A stretch of DNA of 42,278 nucleotides, from positions 1-42,278 of the forward strand of contig CAZJRB010000063.1 in NCBI GenBank assembly GCA_964547995.1, given 5' to 3'. The translations under genes were made by a program, and so were the position numbers. Within the stretch, counting starts at the first letter, position 1, and the number at the start of each line of letters is the position of its first letter. The notes below the pieces were generated by a model, which saw only the letters and a list, made by a program, of their open reading frames with translations, ran no database searches and was not told where the DNA came from. The DNA is from CAZJRB01 sp964547995. GTDB taxonomy: Bacteria > Planctomycetota > Planctomycetia > Pirellulales > Thermoguttaceae. Shown one piece after another: positions 7,399 to 14,890 of this stretch.

Positions 7399-8775
7399 AT
7401 GTATGACACGATCATCATCGGCGCTGGCATGTCGGGGCTGGCGGCCGGGATCCGGCTGGCCCATTTCAACCGGCGCGTCTGCATTCTGGAACGCCACAGC
7501 GCAATCGGGGGGCTGAACTCTTTCTATCGGCAGGGCGGCCGGGACTTCGACGTGGGGCTGCACGCGGTCACGAACTATACGCCCAAGGGAACCCGTCGGG
7601 GACCACTGGCACGGCTGCTGCGGCAGTTGCGGCTCGCCTGGGACGAGCTGTCGCTTTCCCCGCAAGTCGGTTCGTCGATTGCGTTTCCTGGTGTGAAACT
7701 GAAGTTCTCGAACAACTTCGAGTTGTTCCGGTCGGAAGTCGTCCGGGCGTTTCCCGCGCAGAAGGACAACCTGCAGAAGCTGGTCGACGAACTGGCCGAC
7801 TACGAACAGTTGGGCCGCGGCGACACGGACCGCTCCGCCCGCAAGATCGTCAGCAGCTTCATCGACGATCCCTTGCTGGTCGAGATGATCTTCTGTCCCC
7901 TGCTCTTCTACGGCGGCGCCCGGGAACACGACATGGATTTCGGGCAGTTCAGCATCATGTTCCGGGCGATCTTCCTGGAAGGGTTGGCCCGGCCACTGAC
8001 CGGCGTGCGGCTGATTCTCAAAAGACTCGTCAAGAGGTTCAAGGACCTCGGCGGCGAGTTGCGGTTGCGGACCGGTGTCGACCGGATTGTCGTGAAGGAC
8101 GACAATGTCGAGAAAGTCGTGTTGGAGGACGGCAGCGAACTTGAAGCCGGAAACGTCCTCTCCTCCGCCGGATGGGTCGAAACCATGCGGATGTGCGACG
8201 ATATCGAGAAGGCCGACGTTCAAGAAACGGGTACGCTCTCGTTCATCGAGTCGATCTCCGTGCTCGACACTCTGCCGCAGTCGCTCGGCCACGACCGTAC
8301 AATCGTCTTCTTCAACGATTCCGAAAAGTTCGCTTACGAAAAACCTCAAGGACTGGCCGATGCCCGAAGCGGGGTGATCTGCTCGCCGAATAATTTCGTC
8401 TATGGCGAGCCGCTCGAAGAGGGGATCATGCGGATCACCTCGCTGGCCAACTACGACCGCTGGGCCGAACTCGACCAAGAGTCGTACCGCCTGGCCAAAC
8501 TCCGCTGGTACGACAGGCTGGTCGATTCGGCGGTCCGGTTCGTACCCGACTTCCGCAGTCGCGTCATCGAGACCGACATGTTCACCCCCACCACGATCCG
8601 CCGCTTCACCGGCCACCATAACGGGGCAGTCTACGGCGCCCCCAAAAAACGCTACGACGGCCGGACACACCTCGACAACCTCTACATCTGCGGCACCGAC
8701 CAGGGGTTCGTTGGCATCATCGGAACGCTCGTGAGCGGGATTAGTATTGCGAATAAGTATTTGTTGAAGGAGTGA
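7399..8775 (+). CDS. FAD-dependent oxidoreductase, CrtI/phytoene desaturase-like (first copy)
   Basis: A 458-residue flavoprotein of the CrtI/CrtN-like amine oxidase superfamily, which removes or rearranges hydrogens on long isoprenoid or acyl chains. The N-terminal Rossmann motif is YDTIIIGAGMSGLAAG followed by ERHSAIGGLNSFYRQGG. The C-terminal FAD-contact segment is NLYICGTDQGFVGIIG near 432-447. The start is set at ATGTATGAC, where the dinucleotide-binding strand begins; an upstream in-frame ATG at 7333 would add a Pro/Gln-rich leader encoded by a CCCCAG-type microrepeat and is unlikely. It follows the ACP gene by about 80 nt. A second, divergent copy lies at 9619. In this setting it probably oxidises an ACP-bound or free acyl chain; a carotenoid role is less likely because no phytoene synthase is nearby. 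Confidence 0.82.
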   Translation: MYDTIIIGAGMSGLAAGIRLAHFNRRVCILERHSAIGGLNSFYRQGGRDFDVGLHAVTNYTPKGTRRGPLARLLRQLRLAWDELSLSPQVGSSIAFPGVKLKFSNNFELFRSEVVRAFPAQKDNLQKLVDELADYEQLGRGDTDRSARKIVSSFIDDPLLVEMIFCPLLFYGGAREHDMDFGQFSIMFRAIFLEGLARPLTGVRLILKRLVKRFKDLGGELRLRTGVDRIVVKDDNVEKVVLEDGSELEAGNVLSSAGWVETMRMCDDIEKADVQETGTLSFIESISVLDTLPQSLGHDRTIVFFNDSEKFAYEKPQGLADARSGVICSPNNFVYGEPLEEGIMRITSLANYDRWAELDQESYRLAKLRWYDRLVDSAVRFVPDFRSRVIETDMFTPTTIRRFTGHHNGAVYGAPKKRYDGRTHLDNLYICGTDQGFVGIIGTLVSGISIANKYLLKE

Positions 8776-8814
8776 GTGGTGAGTGGTGGATAGTGGATAG
8801 CATAAGAGCAAAAG

Positions 8815-8835
8815 CCCCGGCACTGCATGCCGGGG
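8815..8835. repeat. Family A palindromic repeat (GC-rich hairpin)
   Basis: A hairpin with arms CCCCGGCA and TGCCGGGG, preceded by AAAAG and followed by TTATCG. It is a variant of the repeats at 28219 and 35726 (AAAAGCCCCCGCAC... arms). Compared with 35726, one stem base pair changed from C-G to G-C on both sides (8819 with 8831), which preserves pairing. It could also act as a terminator, but no run of T follows. It lies in the 192-nt gap after the first FAD oxidoreductase. Confidence 0.7.
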
Positions 8836-8883
8836 TTATCGAACCTTTTCATCCGTGGAGCCGACTGGCCGCGCCCCAAATGC

Positions 8884-8908
8884 ACTTGACGCGATGGTAG
8901 CGTCAAGT
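8884..8908. promoter_or_regulatory. Perfect 9-bp inverted repeat, candidate operator
   Basis: ACTTGACGC (8884-8892), a 7-nt spacer GATGGTA, then GCGTCAAGT (8900-8908). The arms match perfectly over 9 bp. It ends 59 nt upstream of the start of the unknown protein at 8968. It differs from the palindromic repeat families by its 7-nt spacer and its lower GC content, so it may be a protein-binding operator. Function is inference. Confidence 0.4.
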
Positions 8909-8967
8909 ACAATACCATTGGCTCAACTCAATGGGGTTGGATGCTCTATTTCACGGAGGGAATGCAC

Positions 8968-9561
8968 ATGCCGTACGAATTTTTCCACAAACGTTTTCCG
9001 GAACTTGCCGAGAAGGAAATCCGCAGGATGATCCTTTGCCCCGGGACCAATGTCGGAACCGATGACGATCTTCCGGCTGGGGACTACCATTTGGTCGAGA
9101 TGTTCTGCAACGACCCCGGCTGCGATTGCCGGCGCGTGATGTTTTACGTGATTACGCCCGACACGCCGCCCTCCGAACCGCTTGCCGTCATTGCCTACGG
9201 TTGGGAAAGCGAAGAATTCTATGCGAAATGGTTGGGCTTCGATGATCCTAAAGTGTTAGCCGAATTGAAGGGACCCGTGTTGAACCTCGGGAGCCCTCAA
9301 TCGCGGTATGCCGGGGAACTCCTCGATTTGGTCAATGCGATCCCGTTGCGCGACGCGAATTATGTCGAACGCCTGAAGCGCCATTACCGGATGTTCCGCG
9401 ACGCGGTCGACGGAGAGACGGCCGGCCGGGGCAAGGTCGGCCGGGGCAAGACCGATTGGGGTAGCGTCGATCGGCAATCCGCCACATTCCAACGGGAACG
9501 GAACCAGCGAAAACGGGAATTTGCTGCCACGAAACACCGTCGCAAGAAGAAGCGAGCCTGA
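8968..9561 (+). CDS. Unknown protein with Cys-x22-Cys-x4-Cys-x-Cys motif and basic tail
   Basis: A 197-residue protein of no family I can name. Cysteines at 24, 47, 52 and 54 (ILCPGTN and FCNDPGCDCRRV) could bind zinc or an Fe-S cluster. The fold looks alpha/beta over residues 1-145 (DYHLVEMFC, VMFYVIT, LAVIAYGWES). The last 60 residues are basic and disordered, ending HRRKKKRA, and include a GRGKVGRGK repeat; this tail could bind nucleic acid. GGAGGG at 8955-8960 is 7 nt before the ATG at 8968 but only 1 nt before the ATG at 8962, so 8968 is chosen. It lies between the two FAD oxidoreductases on the same strand. Whether it serves the acyl cluster or merely sits in it is unclear. Confidence 0.7.
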   Translation: MPYEFFHKRFPELAEKEIRRMILCPGTNVGTDDDLPAGDYHLVEMFCNDPGCDCRRVMFYVITPDTPPSEPLAVIAYGWESEEFYAKWLGFDDPKVLAELKGPVLNLGSPQSRYAGELLDLVNAIPLRDANYVERLKRHYRMFRDAVDGETAGRGKVGRGKTDWGSVDRQSATFQRERNQRKREFAATKHRRKKKRA

Positions 9562-9618
9562 TCGCTGTTTCCCTGTCCTCAAGGACCCTTTTCCAGCCAG
9601 TAGTTGACCACCTTCCTC

Positions 9619-11040
9619 ATGGCCAAAGATTATCTTGCGGGTGCCCGCGAACAATACGACGTTGTCGTGATCGGCGCCGGGCTCGGCGGCATGACGGCGG
9701 CGAACACGCTCGCCCGAGCCGGGTATTCGGTGCTGCTGTTGGAACACCATTCAAAACTCGGCGGCCTAGCCACCTGGTTCCGCCGTCGCGGGGGACATAT
9801 CTTCGATGTCTCGCTTCACGGCTTTCCCTTCGGCATGAAGAAGAGTTGCCGCCGCTACTGGAACCGGGAAATCGCCGATTCAATCGTCCAACTCAAGGGC
9901 ATCCGCTTCGACAACCCGATGTTCTCGCTGACGACGACCTTCAACCGCGAGGATTTCACGCGGCTGCTGATCGAGCGGTTCAAGATCGAGCCGCAAAAGA
10001 TCGACGAGTTCTTCGACACCGCCCGGGGCATGCAGTTCACCGACGATCAGGCGATGACCACGCGCGAACTGTTCGACCGCTTCTTCCCCGGCCGCGACGA
10101 CGTCGTGCGGCTGTTGATGGAGCCGATTACTTACGCAAACGGTTCCACCTTGGAAGACCCCGCGCTCAGCTACGGCATCGTATTCTCGAACTTCATGTCG
10201 AAGGGCGTGTTCACGTTCCAAGGCGGCACCGACCGGCTCATCAAGATGATGGGCGAGGAAATGAAAAAAAGCGGCGTCGACGCCCGGACAAACTGTAACG
10301 TCGAGAGAGTCCACGTCGACGGGTGTAAAATAACGGGCGCAACCGTGAACGGCCGCCGAATCAACTGCCGGGCGGTCGTCTCCAACGGCAACTTGCTCGC
10401 CACAATGTTCGACCTCGTCGGCGAAGAGCATTGGCCAAAGGACTTCCTCGAACAGGCCCGCGCCGTGCGGCTGAACAATTCGAGCACCCAGGTCTACATG
10501 GCCCTGAAGCCCGGCGAGATGATCGACGAGAGCACCGGCGATCTGCTGTTCACCTCCACCGCCCCGTCGTTTCAGACCGAAATGCTCCTAAGCCGCGACA
10601 TCACCAGCCGGACCTTCTCGATCTACTACCCGAGGACACGACCGGGAAGCGACCGGTGTATGGTTGTATCGAGCACCAATGCGAACTACCGCGACTGGGC
10701 CGATCTCTCGGAACAGGACTACCGGGCGAGCAAACAGGATCTCTGCGAGACGACGCTGGAGGCCCTGACCAAGTATATCCCCGACATCCGCGAGAAGCTC
10801 GACTACATCGAAGCCGCGACGCCGAAGACCTTCGAGCGATACACAAAACACCGGCAGGGGGCCAGCTTCGGCACGAAATTCGAGGGGCTGGCCGTCAGCC
10901 GGGGCTTGCCCCAACAGATCGCCGGGCTGTATCATACCGGAAGCGTCGGCATTATCATGTCGGGCTGGCTCGGGGCGGTCAACTACGGCGTGATCGTGGC
11001 CAACGACGTCGACGCGTTCCTGATGGAGAACAAACCCTGA
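9619..11040 (+). CDS. FAD-dependent oxidoreductase, CrtI/phytoene desaturase-like (second copy)
   Basis: A 473-residue flavoprotein of the same superfamily as the gene at 7399 but clearly divergent from it. The FAD-binding start is YDVVVIGAGLGGMTAAN, followed by LLLEHHSKLGGLATWFRRRG; the C-terminal flavin contact is GLYHTGSVGIIMSGWLGAVN. ATG at 9619 is preferred to the TTG 15 nt earlier because it begins just ahead of the Rossmann strand; no strong ribosome site was seen. Two distinct CrtI-like enzymes in one acyl cluster suggest successive oxidations or isomerisations of one chain. In anammox planctomycetes such enzymes have been proposed to act in ladderane formation. Other products, such as a polyunsaturated lipid, are equally possible. 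Confidence 0.82.
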   Translation: MAKDYLAGAREQYDVVVIGAGLGGMTAANTLARAGYSVLLLEHHSKLGGLATWFRRRGGHIFDVSLHGFPFGMKKSCRRYWNREIADSIVQLKGIRFDNPMFSLTTTFNREDFTRLLIERFKIEPQKIDEFFDTARGMQFTDDQAMTTRELFDRFFPGRDDVVRLLMEPITYANGSTLEDPALSYGIVFSNFMSKGVFTFQGGTDRLIKMMGEEMKKSGVDARTNCNVERVHVDGCKITGATVNGRRINCRAVVSNGNLLATMFDLVGEEHWPKDFLEQARAVRLNNSSTQVYMALKPGEMIDESTGDLLFTSTAPSFQTEMLLSRDITSRTFSIYYPRTRPGSDRCMVVSSTNANYRDWADLSEQDYRASKQDLCETTLEALTKYIPDIREKLDYIEAATPKTFERYTKHRQGASFGTKFEGLAVSRGLPQQIAGLYHTGSVGIIMSGWLGAVNYGVIVANDVDAFLMENKP

Positions 11041-11050
11041 CCCGAGAAAA

Positions 11051-11079
11051 GTAGCAGGCACACTCCGTGTGCCTGCTAC
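11051..11079. repeat. Family B palindromic repeat (13-bp stem, 3-nt loop)
   Basis: A perfect hairpin: GTAGCAGGCACAC, loop TCC, then GTGTGCCTGCTAC. It fills most of the 50-nt gap between the second FAD oxidoreductase and the dehydratase, ending 11 nt before the dehydratase ATG, where a ribosome site would be expected. A second, partial copy lies at 16086-16108. The position may depress dehydratase translation in the mRNA. Confidence 0.85.
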
Positions 11080-11090
11080 TATGGCACGTT

Positions 11091-11519
11091 ATGAGTCAAC
11101 AAGAGATACTCGACGCCATCCCGCACCGCCCGCCGTTTCTGCTGGTCGACGAGATCGTCGAGCAGACCGATTCGGCCATCGTCTGCACGAAGCAGTTCAC
11201 CGGCGAAGAGGAGTTTTTCCGCGGCCACTATCCCGACTTCCCGCTGGTGCCGGGCGTTTTGCTCTGCGAGGCGGCCATGCAATGCGGCGCGATCCTGCTT
11301 TCGCAAAAACTCGCCGACGCCGACGGCAGGGTCCCGGTTGCCACCCGGATGAACAACGTGCGATTCAAAAAGATCGTCCGGCCCGGCGATACGATCCACA
11401 TGGAAGTGGAACTGACCGAACAACTGGCCGATGCGTTTTTCCTGAGTGCGAAAGTAACCGTCGACGGCAAAGTCGCCGCGCGATTCGAGTTTGCGTGTAC
11501 CGCCGCGGCAATGGAATAG
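11091..11519 (+). CDS. FabZ-like 3-hydroxyacyl-ACP dehydratase
   Basis: A 142-residue hot-dog-fold dehydratase that removes water from 3-hydroxyacyl-ACP to give the trans-2-enoyl chain. The catalytic pair is present: His46 in FFRGHYPDFPLVPG and Glu60 in VLLCEAAMQ. The N-terminus AIPHRPPFLLVDEI is typical of FabZ. The ATG at 11091 is chosen because the fold begins there; a frame extended to the left runs into the family B hairpin. It follows the second FAD oxidoreductase by 50 nt and precedes the FabI-like reductase. Substrate length is not evident. No ketoreductase of the FabG type is present, so that step must be borrowed or done by the FabI-like protein. Confidence 0.9.
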   Translation: MSQQEILDAIPHRPPFLLVDEIVEQTDSAIVCTKQFTGEEEFFRGHYPDFPLVPGVLLCEAAMQCGAILLSQKLADADGRVPVATRMNNVRFKKIVRPGDTIHMEVELTEQLADAFFLSAKVTVDGKVAARFEFACTAAAME

Positions 11520-11552
11520 AAACAACGATCAAACGGATCGAGAAAACGAACC

Positions 11553-11580
11553 CCCGTTTAGCCGCCGTCGGCACGACGGC
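11553..11580. repeat. Family C palindromic repeat (7-bp stem, 3-nt loop)
   Basis: The leader CCCGTTTAGCCGCC is followed by the hairpin GCCGTCG-GCA-CGACGGC (11564-11580). A sister copy with the same leader and a different stem (GCCGACG-GTA-CGTCGGC) lies at 40709-40736. Here it fills the gap between the dehydratase and the reductase, 25 nt before the reductase ATG. Confidence 0.75.
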
Positions 11581-11604
11581 GAGAAGACCCGCAGAACGAA
11601 ACCA

Positions 11605-12405
11605 ATGGACTTCCTCCAACTCGCCGACAAATCGATCCTCATCTTCGGCGTCGCCAATCGCAAGAGCGTCGCGTGGCACATCGCCAAAGTGCTCGCCGAC
11701 GCCGGGGCCCGGTGCGTCTATGTCGTCCGCGATGAGGAAGTCAAGCAAAGCACGGCAAAACTTTTCGCCGGCGCCGATGTCTACACATGCGACGTTGAAA
11801 AAGAGGACGAGATCGCTCGACTCCACGACGATCTGGCCGCCCGGAGCGAGAAGTTCCACGGCCTGGTCCATTCGATCGCATTCGCCGACTACTCCGACGG
11901 CATGAGGCCGTTCCACGAGACGCCGAAGAAGGCATTTTTGCAAGCGGTCGATATCTCCTGCTTTTCCCTGGTGACGGTCTGTAACGCATTGAAGGATCTG
12001 CTCGATCCGGACGCGTCGGTCGTGACGATTTCGATCTCGACCACGCGGATGGCGAGCGAGAACTACGGCTACATGGCCCCGATCAAGGCGGCGTTGGACT
12101 CCTCGCTCGTGTTTCTGGCAAAGTCGTTTAGCCAGTTTTCGCGGGTCCGTTTCAACGCGGTGGCCCCGGGCCTGTTGAAGACGTCGGCCTCGGCCGGCAT
12201 TCCCGGCTACGTCGATTCGTATCTCTTCGCCGAGCAGGTCATCCCGCGAAAGAAAGGCGTCCAGACCGACGAGGCGGCCAACGTCGCCGCATTTCTCCTG
12301 AGCCCGCGGTCCAGCGCAATCAACGCCCAGCGGATCGTCGTCGACGCCGGGATGTCGATCAACTACTTCGATCGGGATATTGTCAATCGTGCTGTGCGAG
12401 AGTAG
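11605..12405 (+). CDS. FabI-like enoyl-ACP reductase, divergent
   Basis: A 266-residue short-chain dehydrogenase of the FabI type, expected to reduce an enoyl-ACP with NAD(P)H. The cofactor strand reads ILIFGVANRKSVAWHIAK (11-28), close to FabI GVASxxSIAxGIA, and LVHSIAFAD (87-95) matches the FabI strand 4 motif. The catalytic Tyr154-x6-Lys161 (YGYMAPIK) has FabI spacing. The other conserved FabI tyrosine, ten residues earlier, is Ile144 here (TISISTTRM), so substrate contacts differ from housekeeping FabI. The ATG at 11605 begins the fold; an in-frame start to the left passes through the family C repeat. It closes the plus-strand cluster, 41 nt from the convergent acpS stop. Confidence 0.85.
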   Translation: MDFLQLADKSILIFGVANRKSVAWHIAKVLADAGARCVYVVRDEEVKQSTAKLFAGADVYTCDVEKEDEIARLHDDLAARSEKFHGLVHSIAFADYSDGMRPFHETPKKAFLQAVDISCFSLVTVCNALKDLLDPDASVVTISISTTRMASENYGYMAPIKAALDSSLVFLAKSFSQFSRVRFNAVAPGLLKTSASAGIPGYVDSYLFAEQVIPRKKGVQTDEAANVAAFLLSPRSSAINAQRIVVDAGMSINYFDRDIVNRAVRE

Positions 12406-12446
12406 GCCGCCGTCCTTTCTCAACCTCATTTCGCGCGATTCTCGGG

Positions 12447-12836
12447 TCATTCCCTCCCGATTGCGATTGCGTATGCCATCGCGTGGGTGTGACAGTGTGA
12501 GATGCTCACCAGAATCTGTGCGATTCCGAGTCGTTCGACGACTTCCTTTGCCCCGCCGCGCAGGGCGACGACCGGCTTTCCGCCGGGTTCGTTTCGGACC
12601 TCGATATCGCGCCAGGAGATGCCCTTGATCCAGCCGGTGCCGAGTGCCTTGAGGATGGCCTCCTTGGCGGCCCAGCGGCCGGTGAAGTGCTGGGTCGCCT
12701 GTTTGCGGCTCTGGCAGTATTCGATCTCGGCGGGGGTGTAGATGCGGGTGATGAACAGCTCCCCGTGCCGCTCGATCATCCTGGCGATCCGCAGGCATTC
12801 GGTGATGTCGGTGCCGATTCCAATAATTTCGGGCAT
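12447..12836 (-). CDS. acpS: Holo-[acyl-carrier-protein] synthase
   Basis: A 129-residue AcpS that transfers 4'-phosphopantetheine from CoA to the serine of an ACP. GIGTDITECLRI at the N-terminus holds the Mg-binding Asp10, and RWAAKEAILKALGTG (54-68) holds Glu59 and Lys63. SISHCHTHAMAYAIA is the usual C-terminal strand with the SISH motif. The frame stays open upstream, but MPEIIGIG at 12836 is the natural start; no clear ribosome site was seen, and the bases ahead form a GGGATTTGGGAT microrepeat. It is convergent with the FabI-like gene. Its placement suggests it activates the ACP at 7063, though it may serve the whole cell. Confidence 0.92.
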   Translation of the reverse strand: MPEIIGIGTDITECLRIARMIERHGELFITRIYTPAEIEYCQSRKQATQHFTGRWAAKEAILKALGTGWIKGISWRDIEVRNEPGGKPVVALRGGAKEVVERLGIAQILVSISHCHTHAMAYAIAIGRE

Positions 12837-12979
12837 TTGGGATCTGGGATTTGGGATTTGCCCCGATTTGTCCCTTTGTTTCATCCTACGAAATAGCGGC
12901 CCATGGTGAAAGTGGGGGCAGGGCGGACCTTTGCGTCGCGATTTTGCCCGCGACCGCGGGCGCCGCACCGGACCGCACC

Positions 12980-14890
12980 TTACCAGTTTAGTCTTGCCGC
13001 CTCTTCCCAATGCTCGTAGAGCACTTTCAACGTCTCTTGCTCGTCGGTAATGTCGTTCTTGATCCGGCGGACGAGATCGCCGTCGCGGTGCGTGTTGCCA
13101 TCGGCCAGTTGGATTTGCAATTCTTCGATCCGCGTTTCCCGTTGGAAGATTTCGTCCTCCAAATCGGCGATTTTGCGATAAGGGAATCGCCGCTGTTGTC
13201 GGGCGGGTTTTTCCGAAGGTCCGTTTTTCTTGCCGAATTTCTTCGGCCCTTCGGGCACCGGTCTTTCGGCCGGCGGTTTCCGTTCCCGGCCGCGTGCGAG
13301 CATTTGATAGGTATCGTAGTTGCCCTCGACGACACGAACGCGGCTGCTTTCCATGACTATCAGATGATCGGCCACCTGGTTGACAAAATATCGGTCGTGG
13401 CTGACGAACAGGACGGTGCCCTCGAAGGACCGCAGCACCCGTTCCAGGCTGTTGCGTGCCCAGAGGTCGAGATGGTTGGTCGGCTCGTCGAGCACGAGGA
13501 AGTTGGCGTCCATGGCAGCCAGCCTTGCCAGGGCGGCCCGGCACCGCTCGCCCCCGCTGAGCTGCGAGACCGTTTGCATCGCGGTGTCGCCGGTGATGCC
13601 GAATCTCGCCAACAAATCCCGCCGCTTTTGAATGTCGAATTCCTTCTTCGCCGGCCGAACGGCGTCGACAGCCGACATCTCGTCGTCCAGCATGGCAAGC
13701 TGCTGATCGAAGTAACCGACGTCGACCCCGGTTCCTAAACGGGCTTCGCCTTCGTCCGGTTCGACGAGCCCGAGCAGGCACCGCAGCAGCGTAGTCTTGC
13801 CGCATCCGTTTGGGCCGAGCAGCGCCCAGCATTGGCCGCGGGTGATCTCGATGTTGACGTCCTCGAACAAGGTCCGGTCATAGCCCTTTGCCAGGCGGTT
13901 TGCCCGCAGTACGATGTCGCCCGATCGCGGCGGTGCGGGAAAGCCCATCGGCGGGGCGTCGATGCGCCGCGGCGGTTCGACCGATTCCGCTTCCAGCCGC
14001 AGAAGCTTCTTGCGGCGGTCCTCGGCCTGGGCGTGCTTCCGGCCATAGACGTTGCGGCGGATGAACTCCTTGGCCTTGGCAATCTCGTCTTGCTGTTTCT
14101 CGTAGGTGCGTTTTTGCACCAGCAGCCGATCGGCCTTTTGCCGCCAGTAGGCCGAGAAATTGCCGGCGTAGGAATCGACCGTCCCGCAAAACAGCTCGAG
14201 CGTGCGGTTGGCCACCTTGTCGAGGAAGCAACGGTCGTGGCTCACGAGGATCATTGCCGCCGAGCTTTCGAGCAGGTAGTCTTCGAGCCATTCGGTCGCC
14301 TCGATGTCGAGGTGGTTCGACGGCTCGTCGAGCAGCAGCAGGTTCGGCTCGGCCAGCAGCAGCCCGGCCAGGGTCAACCGGTTTTGCTCGCCGCCGCTTA
14401 GCGACCGGACCGGTTGATCGAATCGGTCGTTCGCGAAGCCGAGCCCTTCGAGCACCCGTTTGATCTTGTGGTCCAGGTTGTAGGCATCCTGCCGTTGCAG
14501 CTCGTGTTGGAGGTGGTCGAACCGGGCGGCGAGCCGGCGGCGCTCGGCTTCGTCGTCTGCTTCGGCGATCGCTTCGGCCACGGCGAGCGATTCTTCCTGG
14601 AGCGACTGCAAGTGGGCCAGCCCGCCGGCGGCCTCGTCCCAGAGCGTCCGCCCGGGGTCGAGCTGCGGCTGCTGCTCGAGGAAGCCGAGATGCACGGAGT
14701 CGTGCAGTCGGCAGTTCCCGGCGTCGGGCTCTTCCTTGCGGGCGAGAATTCTCAAGAGGGTCGTCTTGCCGCTGCCGTTGGGTCCGGCGAGCGAGATCCG
14801 CTCACCGGGGCGGACTTGAAAGGTCACCCCGGCCAGCACCGCCTCCGGTCCATAGTGTTTTCGGATTCCGTCAGCATCCAGTAGAATCAT
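12980..14890 (-). CDS. ABC-F family ATPase (Uup/EttA-like)
   Basis: A 636-residue protein with two ABC ATPase domains and no membrane segments, as in ABC-F translation factors that act on ribosomes. Domain 1 has Walker A GPNGSGKTTLL near 37, LSGGEQNRL and LLLLDEPSNHLD. Domain 2 has GPNGCGKTTLL near 345, LSGGERCRA and LVLDEPTNHLD. The linker between them (YWRQKADRLLVQKRTYEKQQ onward) is the charged P-site tRNA-interacting motif. A basic tail and a C-terminal coiled coil (IADLEDEIFQRETRIEELQI) resemble Uup. The ATG at 14890 overlaps the stop of the SHD1 gene as ATGA. The frame is open far to the left but that part is antisense noise. Confidence 0.9.
   Translation of the reverse strand: MILLDADGIRKHYGPEAVLAGVTFQVRPGERISLAGPNGSGKTTLLRILARKEEPDAGNCRLHDSVHLGFLEQQPQLDPGRTLWDEAAGGLAHLQSLQEESLAVAEAIAEADDEAERRRLAARFDHLQHELQRQDAYNLDHKIKRVLEGLGFANDRFDQPVRSLSGGEQNRLTLAGLLLAEPNLLLLDEPSNHLDIEATEWLEDYLLESSAAMILVSHDRCFLDKVANRTLELFCGTVDSYAGNFSAYWRQKADRLLVQKRTYEKQQDEIAKAKEFIRRNVYGRKHAQAEDRRKKLLRLEAESVEPPRRIDAPPMGFPAPPRSGDIVLRANRLAKGYDRTLFEDVNIEITRGQCWALLGPNGCGKTTLLRCLLGLVEPDEGEARLGTGVDVGYFDQQLAMLDDEMSAVDAVRPAKKEFDIQKRRDLLARFGITGDTAMQTVSQLSGGERCRAALARLAAMDANFLVLDEPTNHLDLWARNSLERVLRSFEGTVLFVSHDRYFVNQVADHLIVMESSRVRVVEGNYDTYQMLARGRERKPPAERPVPEGPKKFGKKNGPSEKPARQQRRFPYRKIADLEDEIFQRETRIEELQIQLADGNTHRDGDLVRRIKNDITDEQETLKVLYEHWEEAARLNW

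Noticed and set aside
7345..8823. A 492-codon minus-strand frame opposite the first FAD oxidoreductase
   Set aside because: It has no family features, and the plus strand has clear FAD motifs at both ends.
7399..11040. Calling the two FAD proteins phytoene desaturases of a carotenoid operon
   Set aside because: There is no phytoene synthase or cyclase, and the neighbours are acyl carrier and fatty acid enzymes.
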